From contig NZ_CP009832.1 of NCBI RefSeq assembly GCF_000959525.1, forward strand, positions 434,001 through 498,000: a stretch of 64,000 nucleotides of DNA, in the 5' to 3' direction. The stretch comes from Burkholderia multivorans ATCC BAA-247. Its GTDB lineage: Bacteria; Pseudomonadota; Gammaproteobacteria; Burkholderiales; Burkholderiaceae. The position numbers and the translations under genes are program-made. Positions 10,241 to 20,012 of the stretch are shown here, piece by piece. Within the stretch, counting starts at the first letter, position 1, and the number at the start of each line of letters is the position of its first letter. The notes under the pieces were generated by a model, which ran no database searches, was not told the DNA's origin, and saw only the letters and a list, made by a program, of their open reading frames with translations.

Positions 10241-10264
10241 AAAGCGCCCCGCGGGGCGCTTTTC
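10241..10264. terminator. Bidirectional terminator between cyaY and mrcA
   Basis: A 22-nt perfect palindrome: 10241-10251 is self-complementary to 10252-10262. It is flanked by A's on the left and TTTCTC on the right, serving the convergent genes cyaY and mrcA. Confidence 0.8.
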
Positions 10265-10282
10265 TCATGCCGGGGCCGCCGA

Positions 10283-12676
10283 TCAGTGGCCGCGGAACAG
10301 GTTCATGATGTCCTGCTTTTCCTGCTCGTCGACATGCGGCACGGCATCGTCGACCTCTTGCGATGCGGGCGCCTGCGGCACACCGACGGTCGACACGAAG
10401 CCGTGGCCGGGCGTGAAGTCGGTGAAATACAGCTCGCCGCCGAGCGATTCGACGCCGTCGGGCATCGTCGGCTTGAAGTCGGGCACGCCCTTGAGCGCCG
10501 CACCCATGTAGTCGATCCACACCGGCAGCGCGAGGCCGCCGCCGGTTTCGCGATCGCCGAGGCTGCGCGGATTGTCGTAGCCGATCCACGCGATCGCGGC
10601 GAGCGTGTGCTGATAACCGGCGAACCACGCATCGTGCGAATCGTTGGTCGTGCCGGTCTTGCCCGCGAGATCGGTGCGCTTGAGCACGTTGGTCTTCGCG
10701 CCGGTGCCGCGCTGCGCGACGCTCTGCAACAGGCTGTTCATCACGTACGCGTTGCGCGCATCGATCGCGCGCGGCGCATTCTGCTCGGCCATGAGCGGTT
10801 GTGCACGCGCGACGATCGCACCGTTCGGATCGGTGACTTCCGCGATCAGATACGGGTTCACGCGATAGCCGCCGTTCGCGAACACCGAATACGCGCCGGC
10901 CATCTGCAGCGGCGTGACGAGGCCGGCGCCGAGCGCCATCGGCAGATAGGCCGGATGGCGATCGGCGTCGAAGCCGAACCGCGTGATGTACTGCTGCGCA
11001 TACTTCGTGCCGATGTGATTGAGGATCCGGATCGACACGAGGTTGCGCGAGCGCTGCAGCGCGGTGCGCATCGACATCGGCCCTTCGAAGCCGCCGCCGT
11101 AGTTCTTCGGCTCCCAGGGCTGGCCGCCGGTTTCGGCCGCGCTGAAATAGAGCGGCCCGTCGTTGATGACCGTGGCCGGCCCGAGCCCCTTGTCGAGCGA
11201 TGCCGAGTAGATGAACGGCTTGAACGACGAACCGGGTTGCCGCCACGCCTGCGTCACGTGGTTGAACTTGTTCTTGTTGTAGTCGAACCCGCCGACCAGC
11301 GAGCGGATCGCGCCGTCCTGCGGCACGATCGAGATGAACGCGCCTTCGACCTGCGGCAACTGCGTGATCGACCATTTGCCCGCGTCGTTTTTCACGACGC
11401 GAACGATTGCGCCCGGACGAATGCGACGGTTCGGCTGCGCGTTCGCCGACAGTGCGCCGGCCGCGAAGCGCAGGTTCTCGCCTTCGATCGTCGCGCTGCT
11501 GCCGTCGATGAACGCGACGGTGATCTGGCGCGGGCTCGCGGCCGTGACGACGGCCGCGATCAGCTCGCCGTTGTCCGGGTGCTCGAGCAGCGCGTCGTCG
11601 ATGGCCTGTTCGCGCTCGTCCGCGGCCGAAGGTAGCTCGATGAAACCTTCCGGCCCGCGATAGCCGTGGCGCCGCTCGTAATCCATGATGCCCTTGCGCA
11701 GCGCGGTATACGCAACCTGCTGATCGGCGGAATCGATCGTCGTGATGACGTTGAAGCCGCGCGTGTAGGTTTCCTCGCGGTATTGCGCATACATCATCTG
11801 ACGCACCATTTCCGCGACGTATTCGGCATGCACGCTGTACTCGCGACCCGCGCCCTTGACGACGAGCGGCTGCGCGACGGCTTCGTCGTACTGCTCGCGC
11901 GTGATGAAGTTCAGCTCGAGCATCCGCTGCAGGATGTACTCCTGGCGCACCTTCGCGCGCTTCGGATTGACGACCGGGTTGTACGCGGACGGCGCCTTCG
12001 GCAGCCCCGCCAGCATCGCCGCTTCGGCGAGCGTGATGTCTTTCAGGTCCTTGCCGAAATAGACGCGCGCGGCGCTCGCGAAGCCGTACGCGCGCTGGCC
12101 GAGATAGATCTGATTCATATAGACCTCGAGAATCTGATCTTTCGTGAGCGCGCGCTCGATCCGGTACGCGAGCAGCATCTCGTAGATCTTGCGCGTGTAC
12201 GTCTTCTCGCTCGACAGGAAGAAGTTGCGCGCGACCTGCATCGTGATCGTACTCGCGCCCTGTGTCGCGTGGCCGTTCGTCAGCGCGACGACGCCTGCGC
12301 GGAGGATGCCGGTGAGGTCGACGCCGCCGTGATCGTAGAAGCGCGCGTCCTCGATCGCGAGGATCGCCTTTTTCAGCGAATCGGGGACGTCCTTGAAATG
12401 GACGATGTCGCGGCGTTCCTCGCCGAATTCGCCGATCAGCACGTGATCGGACGTATAGATGCGCAGCGGCACCTTCGGCCGATAGTCGGTCAGCGCGTCG
12501 AGCGACGGCATGTTCGGCCACGCGACGACGAGCGCATAGCCGAGCACGAGGCCGCCGGCCACGACGAGCGCCACGCACATCGCGGCGAAGCCGAACAGCG
12601 CTTTTTGCCACCAGGGGCGCTTCTTCGGCTCCGGGGACGGAGGCGGGGGCGTAGGAGACGTGGATTGCATAGGCAT
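10283..12676 (-). CDS. mrcA: Penicillin-binding protein 1A, bifunctional peptidoglycan synthase
   Basis: Inner-membrane anchored enzyme that polymerises glycan strands and cross-links stem peptides in the periplasm. The 797 residues comprise a proline-rich cytoplasmic tail, a membrane anchor (about 26-52), and a GT51 transglycosylase domain with the catalytic region AILAIEDARFYDHGG (Glu109). A transpeptidase domain follows, with SSFKPF (SxxK), SRNLVS (SxN) and AGKTGTTND (KTG). The domains are separated by an OB-like insert typical of class A PBPs. A second ATG two codons in (12670) is equally possible. It is divergent from pilM with a 215-bp spacer. This mrcA/pil/aroKB neighbourhood is widespread in proteobacteria. 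Confidence 0.95.
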   Translation of the reverse strand: MPMQSTSPTPPPPSPEPKKRPWWQKALFGFAAMCVALVVAGGLVLGYALVVAWPNMPSLDALTDYRPKVPLRIYTSDHVLIGEFGEERRDIVHFKDVPDSLKKAILAIEDARFYDHGGVDLTGILRAGVVALTNGHATQGASTITMQVARNFFLSSEKTYTRKIYEMLLAYRIERALTKDQILEVYMNQIYLGQRAYGFASAARVYFGKDLKDITLAEAAMLAGLPKAPSAYNPVVNPKRAKVRQEYILQRMLELNFITREQYDEAVAQPLVVKGAGREYSVHAEYVAEMVRQMMYAQYREETYTRGFNVITTIDSADQQVAYTALRKGIMDYERRHGYRGPEGFIELPSAADEREQAIDDALLEHPDNGELIAAVVTAASPRQITVAFIDGSSATIEGENLRFAAGALSANAQPNRRIRPGAIVRVVKNDAGKWSITQLPQVEGAFISIVPQDGAIRSLVGGFDYNKNKFNHVTQAWRQPGSSFKPFIYSASLDKGLGPATVINDGPLYFSAAETGGQPWEPKNYGGGFEGPMSMRTALQRSRNLVSIRILNHIGTKYAQQYITRFGFDADRHPAYLPMALGAGLVTPLQMAGAYSVFANGGYRVNPYLIAEVTDPNGAIVARAQPLMAEQNAPRAIDARNAYVMNSLLQSVAQRGTGAKTNVLKRTDLAGKTGTTNDSHDAWFAGYQHTLAAIAWIGYDNPRSLGDRETGGGLALPVWIDYMGAALKGVPDFKPTMPDGVESLGGELYFTDFTPGHGFVSTVGVPQAPASQEVDDAVPHVDEQEKQDIMNLFRGH

Positions 12677-12891
12677 ACCGGAAAACAGTCCCGCGATTAT
12701 AGCTGCCCGCCGGAGGCGGCCCCGGCGCGGGGGAAGCGGCCGGGCAACCGCGCGACCGTGCCGAGATCAGCATAGCCCGGCGGCCGGCTCGTGCGCCATT
12801 GGCCGTTCGGTCGACTGTCGGCGGCGCGCACTGCTCGCCAGAATCGGGCCTCGGATCGCGGCATGGGCTGCGACGATCGCGGGAGGCTGGA

Positions 12892-13815
12892 ATGACAGGA
12901 CGATGGGCGGCGGCGCGCTTCGTGCCGGGCAGGCACCGATCGACGGGTATCGACGTCGGCGCGGGCGAGGTCAGGATCGTGGTGCTGAGCCGGCGCGGCC
13001 GCGTGGCCGACGTGCGGATTGAAGCGCTCGAGCGGGAACCGCTCGCACTGCCGGAGGGCGCCGATGCGCGCTGGGCGGCAGTCGCGCGCGCGCTGTCGGC
13101 TGCCGTCGCGCGGCTCACCGGCGCTGGCGTGCGCTGCGACACGCGCGGCGTGATGGCGCTGCGCGACGACGAGATGCGCACGGCCACGCTCGATCTGGCG
13201 GGGCGCGACGACATCGCCGATGCGGCGCGGCAGGCTGCCGAGCGCATCTCGGGGCTTGCGCCGGACAGCATCGCGTTCGACTGGCGGCACGACGACGGCG
13301 CGTGCGCGCAGGAGATCGCGGTCGCGGCCGCACCGCTGGCGTTGCTCGAACGGCGGATCGACGTCGCCGCGCAAGCGGGGATCGACCTGACGGCCGTCGA
13401 CAGCGAATCGGCCGCCGCACTGCGCGCGCTGCGCTACGCGGCGCAGTTCGAGCTCGACGCTCAGGGGCCGTACGCGGCGCTGTGGTTCTCCGATGCGGGC
13501 GTGCGCGGCTGGCGCATCGACGGCGCGCTCGCCGCGCCGATGCTCGCGCTGGCCGCCGACATGCCGGGCGCGTTGGCCGATGCGTTGCGCGCAGGTGCGC
13601 AAGAGCGGGTTGGCTGCGTGCTGGTAGCCGGCGATGAGCGATGTGTCGCGCGCTTCGGCCTGTCGCTGGCCGATATCGGCGACGCGCTCGGCGCGACGTC
13701 GGTGCCGTTCGACTGTACCGGGTGGGACGGGCGTCCGATCGCGCCGGCCGGGGTGCCGAGCGCGCCGGCGTTCGCGGTCGCGTTCGGGCTTGCGCTGCGC
13801 GGGGTGTGGGAATGA
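12892..13815 (+). CDS. pilM: Type IV pilus assembly protein PilM (actin-like)
   Basis: PilM is a cytoplasmic actin-fold protein that binds the N-terminus of PilN and links the pilus motor to the periplasmic alignment complex. The 307-residue product has the ATPase-fold start STGIDVGAGEVRIVVLSRRG (about 20-39) and a later SESAAALRALRYA segment that fits the second phosphate-binding region. It is weakly conserved overall, and its assignment rests strongly on being first in a pilM-N-O/P-Q order ahead of aroK. ATG 12892 is preceded by GGGAGGCTGG. Its stop overlaps the pilN start by four bases (ATGA). Confidence 0.8.
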   Translation: MTGRWAAARFVPGRHRSTGIDVGAGEVRIVVLSRRGRVADVRIEALEREPLALPEGADARWAAVARALSAAVARLTGAGVRCDTRGVMALRDDEMRTATLDLAGRDDIADAARQAAERISGLAPDSIAFDWRHDDGACAQEIAVAAAPLALLERRIDVAAQAGIDLTAVDSESAAALRALRYAAQFELDAQGPYAALWFSDAGVRGWRIDGALAAPMLALAADMPGALADALRAGAQERVGCVLVAGDERCVARFGLSLADIGDALGATSVPFDCTGWDGRPIAPAGVPSAPAFAVAFGLALRGVWE

Positions 13816-14438
13816 TCGCGAAGCGCTTGCGTGCGGCCGGCCCGCTTCGGCTCGACGGCTTCAACCTGCTGCCGTACCGCGAGCGCGTTGCGCGTGCGCT
13901 GCGGCGGCGTCAGGCGGCGCAGTGCGGTGCGGCGATCCTGCTCGCCGCGCTCGGCGTCGGCCTATGGACAGCCGGCTGCACATGGCGGCGGCTCGACATG
14001 GACGCCGAGCGCCTGCGTCTCGACGTACGGTTGCGGCAACTGGAGCCGCAGGCCGCTGCGGCGAAGCGCGCCGCGCGTACGGCAGGCGCCGTCACGCAGC
14101 GCGACGCGCAGGCAGTCGAGCTGGCGGAGCCACACCGGCGCGTGAGCGCGCTACTCGCGACACTCGCGCACGTGCGCGACGACACGGTGCGCATCGACGC
14201 GCTGCATGCGACGCGTTCCGGCGTCGTGCTCGACGTGCGCGCGGCGAGCTACCGCGCGGGTGCGCGTTGGCTCGCCAGCGTCGCGCGCGAGCAGCGCGAC
14301 GCGCGAATCGACGTCGATGCATTGAAACCGGCGTCGGCGGCGGCGCCCGTTGCGGCGGGCGCGCCGATCGCGTTTTCCGCGCACGTGCGCTGGCGCGATG
14401 CGACGCCGCGGCGCGCGACGCCGGGAGACGGCGCATGA
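13812..14438 (+). CDS. pilN: Type IV pilus assembly protein PilN
   Basis: Single-pass inner-membrane protein of the pilus alignment subcomplex. The 208 residues begin with a cytoplasmic segment containing FNLLPYRE (about 17-24), the signature by which PilM recognises PilN. A membrane helix follows at about 37-55, then a coiled-coil-prone Arg/Ala/Leu-rich stretch and a small periplasmic domain. Four-base overlaps at both ends (with pilM and the next gene) indicate translational coupling. Confidence 0.82.
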   Translation: MIAKRLRAAGPLRLDGFNLLPYRERVARALRRRQAAQCGAAILLAALGVGLWTAGCTWRRLDMDAERLRLDVRLRQLEPQAAAAKRAARTAGAVTQRDAQAVELAEPHRRVSALLATLAHVRDDTVRIDALHATRSGVVLDVRAASYRAGARWLASVAREQRDARIDVDALKPASAAAPVAAGAPIAFSAHVRWRDATPRRATPGDGA

Positions 14439-15292
14439 CGACGATCGCGACCGCAGGCGGCCCGCTCGTCGCGGCATGGCCGCGTATCAAGCGGCGCATG
14501 TCGCCGGCCGCTGCGCATGCTGCCGGCTGCGCGTTGGCGTTCGCCGTCGTGCTGGCGGGCGGCATTCATCTGTCGAACGCGGCCGACTGGAGCGGGCTCG
14601 CGCGCAGCGGCGCGCTTCTGCAGGCGGCACGGACGCGTGTCGCGGACCTTGAGCACGCGCTCGAAACGGCCGCGCCGAACCGAAACGCGAGACCGGGCGC
14701 CGCGGCCGGCGACCGTACGCCGCCTGTGCGCGAGTGGGGCGCGCTCATGCTCGAGCTGGCCGACCTCGTTGCATCGCGCGGGCTGCACGTCATATCGATC
14801 GAACCGTTGAAGGCCGACCGTGCGGCAGCGTACGGTCGCCGTACGGTGCGGCTCGTCGCAGCCGGCGAACCGGCGGCGCCCGCGCGCGCAATCGGCGCGC
14901 TGGCGGATTTTTCGGTGCTCGCGGTGCCGGCGACGCTGCGTGTCGAACGCGGTCCCGATGGCGTGAGGATCGACATGTCGGTCGACGTGTTTCCGACGTT
15001 GCCCGGCATCGCGTCCAGCGGCGCGGCAACGCCTGCGCTGGATGGCGATCCGTTCGGCGGTGCGGAGGCGTTCGCGATGGCCGACGGGCGGTTGCCGCGC
15101 CTTGCCGGGCTGATCCGCGACATGCGCACGGCGCTGGTGCTGTTCGACGACGGCGATGGCCGCTTCACGGCCGTGCGGGCCGGCGACGCGCTCGGTGCAT
15201 TGCGCGTTGCACGCGTCGATGCGGGCGCCGTGACGCTGTCGACGTCGGACGGCCCGCGGCGGCTCGCACTCGAAGACGGAGGCCGCTCGTGA
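14435..15292 (+). CDS. PilO-PilP fusion-like type IV pilus assembly protein
   Basis: A 285-residue protein occupying the place of both pilO and pilP. Residues about 27-47 form one membrane helix, followed by a short coiled-coil-like stretch and an alpha/beta periplasmic region (LELADLVASRGLHVISIEPL) resembling PilO. From about residue 205 (DPFGGAEAF) a C-terminal segment of about 80 residues ends in a beta-rich module (FTAVRAGDALGALRVARVDAGA). That module matches the PilP core that docks on the PilQ secretin. No separate pilP, and no lipoprotein signal, exists between this gene and pilQ. PilP normally starts with a lipobox, so here the PilO helix would be the anchor. The domain reading is by eye; the context is strong. 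Confidence 0.65.
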   Translation: MTTIATAGGPLVAAWPRIKRRMSPAAAHAAGCALAFAVVLAGGIHLSNAADWSGLARSGALLQAARTRVADLEHALETAAPNRNARPGAAAGDRTPPVREWGALMLELADLVASRGLHVISIEPLKADRAAAYGRRTVRLVAAGEPAAPARAIGALADFSVLAVPATLRVERGPDGVRIDMSVDVFPTLPGIASSGAATPALDGDPFGGAEAFAMADGRLPRLAGLIRDMRTALVLFDDGDGRFTAVRAGDALGALRVARVDAGAVTLSTSDGPRRLALEDGGRS

Positions 15293-17004
15293 CGAAGCTC
15301 AACCGGTACGGCATTGCGGTCTGGTTTGGTATCGGAGTCGGCGCCGTCGGCCTCGGCGCGGCTGCGGCGAACGCCGCGTTGCCGCCGCTGCCTGCGGCCT
15401 GGCCGGTCGCCTCGACGATGGCTGAAGCGCGCGAGGCGCCGCTGCCGCCGGGCGTGCCGGACGGCGCGATCGATGACGCAATCGACGGTGCGGCCGATCG
15501 CGCGGCGTCGCACGCCCAATCCGACCGCACGCACGAAGCCGCCTCACCGGGCGCGAGCCCGCCGCCGTTCGAACACGCATCCCGCGTCGCGCAGCACGCG
15601 CAACCGGCCGCGCCGGCACCGGCGCTGGAAGGGCCGCCGATCCCGCTGCCGCCGCCTGCGCGCATGAACGACGCGGCCGCGCATCGCGCAGGCGATGCGG
15701 ACGATACGCGCCGCATCTCGCTGAACCTGCAGCGCGCGGACCTGACGGCCGCCTTCGACGCATTCGCACGCTTCACGGGCCTGAACATCGTCGTGAGCGA
15801 GCAGGTTCGCGGCACCGTGACCTTACGTCTGAACAATGTCCGCTGGCGCGATGCATTCGACACGCTGCTCGACACGCACGGGCTCGCGATGTCCCGGCGC
15901 GGCGACATCGTCTGGGTGACGCCGGCCGCCGAACTGGCGGTGCGTGAGCGCGAGCGCTTCGAAACGCACGCGCGTGCCGCCGATCTGGAGCCGCTCGAGA
16001 GCCGCCGGTTCGAATTGCACTACGCGCGTGCGCAGGACGTGCAGCGGCTGCTGGCCGGCGCGACCGGCCAGCGCCTGCTGTCGAAGCGCGGTGCCGCGGC
16101 GGCCGATGCGCGCACGAACCTGCTGTTCGTCACCGATCTTGCGCCGCGCATCGCCCAGATCGCCGATCTGATCGCGGCACTCGACCGGCCGTCGCGGCAG
16201 GTGCGCATCGAGGCGCGCATCGTCGAGGGCGAGCAGGGCTTTTCGCGTCATCTCGGCGCGCGGCTCGCGTTGCGCGCGCAAGAGCGGCCGGCCGCGGCCG
16301 AAGCTGCCGCGTCCCCGGCCGGCCCACGCACGGCGCTCGATCTGGCCGCGCGGCCGCTCGCCGGGTTCGATGCGGCGACGGCCGGCTTCACGCTGCTCGC
16401 CGCGCCGCTCAGCCGCGTGCTCGACGTCGAGCTGAGCGCGTTGGAGGCGCAGGGGCGCGGCCAGATCGTGTCGAGCCCGCGCGTCGTGACGGCCGATCGC
16501 GCGAAGGCGCTCGTCGAGCAGGGCGCGGAGCTGCCGTATCAGGCAAAGGTCGGCAACGGCGTGACGGGCGTGCAGTTCCGCCGCGCGACGCTGAAGCTCG
16601 AGGTCGAGCCGCAGATCACGCCGGACGGGCGCGTCGTGCTCGACCTCGACGTGACGAAGGACAGCGTCGGCGAACCGACCGCGGCCGGCCCCGCGATCCA
16701 TACGAAACACGTGCAGACGCGCGTCGAAGTCGACGACGGCGGCACGGTTGCGATCGGCGGGATCTATGAGCGGCTGCATCGGCACGATGTGACGCGGGTG
16801 CCGCTGTTGGGCAAAATACCGGTTCTGGGCGCGCTTTTCCGGCATCGCGCGCAGCGCGAGCAGCGTAGCGAGCTGGTCGTATTCATCACGCCGACGATCG
16901 TCAGCGCAGGGTGCGGCCCGCCCGGCACAGCCGACGAAAATGCCGAGAAATCGGGGCCGGAAGCGGGTGGCGCAGGCTCGACAAGGCAGTCGCTTTGCCA
17001 GTAA
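15289..17004 (+). CDS. pilQ: Type IV pilus secretin PilQ
   Basis: Outer-membrane secretin through which the pilus passes. The 571-residue product starts at GTG 15289, which overlaps the previous stop (GTGA) and has CGGAGG upstream. Domains in order: a signal/hydrophobic segment (about 7-30), a Pro/Ala-rich linker to about 130, and an N0/STN domain ([20 protein letters not shown] onward, to about 215). An N1-like domain and the secretin core follow, with [20 protein letters not shown] and the C-terminal signature [20 protein letters not shown]. The protein is shorter than PilQ proteins that carry AMIN domains; no AMIN domain is recognisable here. The next gene, aroK, starts 40 bases downstream. 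Confidence 0.92.
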   Translation: MTKLNRYGIAVWFGIGVGAVGLGAAAANAALPPLPAAWPVASTMAEAREAPLPPGVPDGAIDDAIDGAADRAASHAQSDRTHEAASPGASPPPFEHASRVAQHAQPAAPAPALEGPPIPLPPPARMNDAAAHRAGDADDTRRISLNLQRADLTAAFDAFARFTGLNIVVSEQVRGTVTLRLNNVRWRDAFDTLLDTHGLAMSRRGDIVWVTPAAELAVRERERFETHARAADLEPLESRRFELHYARAQDVQRLLAGATGQRLLSKRGAAAADARTNLLFVTDLAPRIAQIADLIAALDRPSRQVRIEARIVEGEQGFSRHLGARLALRAQERPAAAEAAASPAGPRTALDLAARPLAGFDAATAGFTLLAAPLSRVLDVELSALEAQGRGQIVSSPRVVTADRAKALVEQGAELPYQAKVGNGVTGVQFRRATLKLEVEPQITPDGRVVLDLDVTKDSVGEPTAAGPAIHTKHVQTRVEVDDGGTVAIGGIYERLHRHDVTRVPLLGKIPVLGALFRHRAQREQRSELVVFITPTIVSAGCGPPGTADENAEKSGPEAGGAGSTRQSLCQ

Positions 17005-17044
17005 GCTGCGCCACACACCAGCAAGATTGAAGCAGAGGAAGCCG

Positions 17045-17599
17045 TTGCAAGCGCGGGACCCACATGCAAACGTATTTTTCGTCGGCCTTATGGGAGCGGG
17101 TAAGACCACCGTGGGCCGTGCGGTCGCGCGCCGGCTCGACAGGACGTTCTTCGACTCCGACCACGAAATCGAGGCCCGCACGGGCGCGCGCATTCCGGTG
17201 ATCTTCGAGCTGGAGGGCGAGGCCGGGTTTCGCGACCGCGAGGCGCAGATGATCGCCGAGCTCACGCAGCGCGAGAACATCGTGCTCGCGACGGGCGGCG
17301 GCGCGGTGCTGCGGGCCGAGAATCGCGCATGCCTGAAAGGCAACGGCATCGTCGTCTATCTGCGCGCCAACCCGCACGATCTGTGGCTTCGCACACGCAA
17401 GGACAAAAACCGTCCGCTGCTGCAGACCGACGATCCGAAGGCCCGTCTCGAAGCGCTCTACGAAGTGCGCGACCCGCTGTACCGCGAATGCGCGGACTTC
17501 GTGATCGAAACGGGCCGCCCGTCCGTCAACGGTCTCGTCAACATGGTGCTGATGCAACTCGAACTGGCGGGCGTCGTCGCCAAGCCGCTACAAGCATGA
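17045..17599 (+). CDS. aroK: Shikimate kinase
   Basis: Phosphorylates shikimate to shikimate-3-phosphate in aromatic amino-acid synthesis (cytoplasm). The Walker A motif GLMGAGKTT is near residues 13-21, DSDHEIE is the substrate-binding Asp region, and TGGGAVL and the RP(L)L lid segment are present. TTG at 17045 is proposed as the start because GCAGAGGAAG lies just upstream and the 184-residue product matches family length. An upstream ATG at 16940 would add 35 residues overlapping pilQ. The stop overlaps the aroB start (ATGA). The aroK-aroB pair after pilQ is a conserved gene order. Confidence 0.9.
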   Translation: MQARDPHANVFFVGLMGAGKTTVGRAVARRLDRTFFDSDHEIEARTGARIPVIFELEGEAGFRDREAQMIAELTQRENIVLATGGGAVLRAENRACLKGNGIVVYLRANPHDLWLRTRKDKNRPLLQTDDPKARLEALYEVRDPLYRECADFVIETGRPSVNGLVNMVLMQLELAGVVAKPLQA

Positions 17600-18675
17600 T
17601 TACTGTCAACGTCGATCTGGGCGACCGCGCCTACCCGATTCACATTGGCGCCGGCCTGATCGGCCGCGCCGAGCTGTTCGCTCCCCACATCAAAGGTTCG
17701 TCGGTGACGATCGTCACGAACACGACGGTCGATCCGCTCTACGGCGACGCGCTGCGCGCGGCGCTCGCGCCGCTCGGCAAGCACGTGTCGACGGTCGTGC
17801 TGCCCGACGGCGAAGCCTACAAGAACTGGGAAACGCTGAACCTCATTTTCGACGGGCTGCTCGGCGAGCGCGCCGATCGCAAGACGACGCTCGTCGCACT
17901 CGGCGGCGGCGTGATCGGCGACATGACGGGCTTTGCCGCCGCCTGCTACATGCGCGGCGTGCCGTTCATCCAGGTGCCGACCACGCTGCTGTCGCAGGTC
18001 GATTCGTCGGTCGGCGGCAAGACGGGCATCAATCATCCGCTCGGCAAGAACATGATCGGCGCGTTTTACCAGCCGCAGGCGGTGATCGCCGACATCGGCG
18101 CGCTGACGACGCTGCCCGAGCGCGAGCTCGCGGCCGGCATCGCCGAGGTCATCAAGACCGGCGCGATCGCCGATGCCGCATTCTTCGACTGGATCGAGGC
18201 GAACGTCGACGCGCTGAACCGGCGCGATCCCGCGGCGCTTGCGCATGCGGTGAAGCGGTCGTGCGAGATCAAGGCGAGCGTCGTCGCGGCCGACGAGCGC
18301 GAGGGCGGCCTGCGCGCGATCCTCAATTTCGGACATACGTTCGGCCACGCGATCGAGGCGGGCCTCGGCTACGGCGAATGGCTGCACGGCGAGGCGGTCG
18401 GCTGCGGGATGGTGATGGCGGCCGATCTGTCGGTGCGGCTCGGGCTGCTCGACGACGCGTCGCGGCAGCGGCTCGACGCGGTGATCGCGGCCGCGCATCT
18501 ACCGACGCGCGGGCCGGCGCTCGGCGATGCGCGTTACATGGAGCTGATGCGCGTCGACAAGAAGGCCGAAGCCGGCGCGATCAAGTTCATTTTGCTGAAG
18601 CGCTTCGGCGATACGCTGATCACGCAGGCGCCCGACGAAGCGGTGTTCGCTACACTGGCGCATACGACCCGGTAA
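17596..18675 (+). CDS. aroB: 3-Dehydroquinate synthase
   Basis: Converts DAHP to 3-dehydroquinate using NAD and a divalent metal, the second step of the shikimate pathway. The 359-residue product shows the NAD-binding GDGEAYKNW region, [15 protein letters not shown], the [20 protein letters not shown] block (about 131-150), and the metal ligands in the [11 protein letters not shown] and [11 protein letters not shown] segments. It overlaps aroK by four bases, and dgt follows 40 bases later. Confidence 0.97.
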   Translation: MITVNVDLGDRAYPIHIGAGLIGRAELFAPHIKGSSVTIVTNTTVDPLYGDALRAALAPLGKHVSTVVLPDGEAYKNWETLNLIFDGLLGERADRKTTLVALGGGVIGDMTGFAAACYMRGVPFIQVPTTLLSQVDSSVGGKTGINHPLGKNMIGAFYQPQAVIADIGALTTLPERELAAGIAEVIKTGAIADAAFFDWIEANVDALNRRDPAALAHAVKRSCEIKASVVAADEREGGLRAILNFGHTFGHAIEAGLGYGEWLHGEAVGCGMVMAADLSVRLGLLDDASRQRLDAVIAAAHLPTRGPALGDARYMELMRVDKKAEAGAIKFILLKRFGDTLITQAPDEAVFATLAHTTR

Positions 18676-18715
18676 TCGGGCCCCGGACGCCCGGCGCCCC
18701 TGACATGGAGGAGAC

Positions 18716-19924
18716 GTGAGCGAGACATCCAGCCGCAATCTGCCCGAAACCGGCCGTGGCCCAGCCGCCGCCGTCGTCGAGCCGCCCACGCTGGCGGCGC
18801 TGGAAGCCCACCTCGCTCCGTATGCCGCGCATGCCTCGCAATCGCGCGGCCGCCGCTACCCGGAGGCGCCGCCCGCGGCACGCACCGAATTCCAGCGCGA
18901 CCGCGACCGCATCGTTCACTCCACCGCGTTTCGCCGGCTCGAATACAAGACGCAGGTATTCGTCAATCACGAAGGCGACCTGTTCCGCACGCGTCTCACG
19001 CATAGCCTCGAAGTCGCGCAGATCGCGCGTTCGGTCGCGCGGAACCTGCGCCTGAACGAGGATCTCGTCGAAGCGATCTCGCTCGCGCACGATCTCGGCC
19101 ATACGCCGTTCGGTCATGCCGGGCAGGATGCGCTGAATGCCTGCATGCGCGAATACGGCGGCTTCGAACACAACCTGCAGAGCCTCGCGGTCGTCGACGA
19201 GCTCGAGGAACATTACGGCGCGTTCAACGGGTTGAACCTGTGTTTCGAAACGCGCGAAGGGATCCTGAAGCATTGCTCGCGCGAGAACGCGCGCAAGCTC
19301 GGTGCGCTCGGCGAGCGTTTCCTGCAGGGGCGGCAGCCGTCGCTCGAAGCGCAGCTCGCGAACATCGCGGACGAGATCGCCTACAACAATCACGACGTCG
19401 ACGACGGTCTGCGCTCGGGGCTGATCACGATCGAGCAGCTCGCGGAAGTCGAGCTGTGGCAGCGCCACTACGAGCAGGCGCTCGCCGAGTTTCCCCATCT
19501 CGAAGGCCGCCGCCTCGTGCACGAGACGGTGCGCCGCATCATCAACACGCTGATCGTCGACCTGATCGACGAAACGACGCGCAATCTCGCGCGCGTCGCG
19601 CCCGCATCGATCGACGACGTGCGCGCGGCGCCGCCGCTCGTATCGCACAGCGAGCCCGTGGCCGCGCAGGCGGCCGCGCTCAAGCGTTTCCTATTCAAGA
19701 ACCTGTATCGCCACTACAAGGTGATGCGCATGGCGAGCAAGGCGCAGCGCGTCGTCACCGGGCTGTTCGATGCGTTCATCGACGATCCGCGCCTGCTGCC
19801 GCCGCCCTATCAGTCCGACGATCGCGCGCAGCAGCCGCGTCTCGTCGCGCATTACATCGCCGGGATGACCGACCGGTTCGCGCTGAAGGAGTACCAGCGG
19901 CTGTTCGTCATCAACGACAACTGA
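18716..19924 (+). CDS. dgt: Deoxyguanosinetriphosphate triphosphohydrolase-like HD protein
   Basis: HD-domain enzyme of the dNTPase family, which hydrolyses dGTP (or other dNTPs) to the nucleoside and triphosphate. The metal site is visible as [14 protein letters not shown] and [16 protein letters not shown], with a later conserved [12 protein letters not shown] (HD third ligand). The 402 residues correspond to the shorter 'dgt-like' type rather than the 505-residue E. coli enzyme, so the exact substrate is not certain. Start is GTG 18716 with TGGAGGAGAC directly before it. It ends just before a possible Pho box of the ugp operon. Confidence 0.92.
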   Translation: MSETSSRNLPETGRGPAAAVVEPPTLAALEAHLAPYAAHASQSRGRRYPEAPPAARTEFQRDRDRIVHSTAFRRLEYKTQVFVNHEGDLFRTRLTHSLEVAQIARSVARNLRLNEDLVEAISLAHDLGHTPFGHAGQDALNACMREYGGFEHNLQSLAVVDELEEHYGAFNGLNLCFETREGILKHCSRENARKLGALGERFLQGRQPSLEAQLANIADEIAYNNHDVDDGLRSGLITIEQLAEVELWQRHYEQALAEFPHLEGRRLVHETVRRIINTLIVDLIDETTRNLARVAPASIDDVRAAPPLVSHSEPVAAQAAALKRFLFKNLYRHYKVMRMASKAQRVVTGLFDAFIDDPRLLPPPYQSDDRAQQPRLVAHYIAGMTDRFALKEYQRLFVINDN

Positions 19925-19942
19925 CTGTCATAAACGATCACT
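19925..19942 (+). promoter_or_regulatory. Possible Pho box upstream of ugpB
   Basis: CTGTCATAAA followed by CGATCAC resembles the PhoB box (two CTGTCAT-like direct repeats). The first half-site is perfect. The second matches 5 of 7 but is spaced one base short of consensus. The site begins directly after the dgt stop codon and about 70 bases before the ugpB start. Phosphate-starvation control of ugp is established in E. coli; here it is inferred. Confidence 0.45.
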
Positions 19943-20012
19943 AGACTTCGCCGGTTCAATGGCGACGGGAAGCTTGCACACGCTGTTGGTAACGTTTTCA
20001 TAGGAGAGGTCG

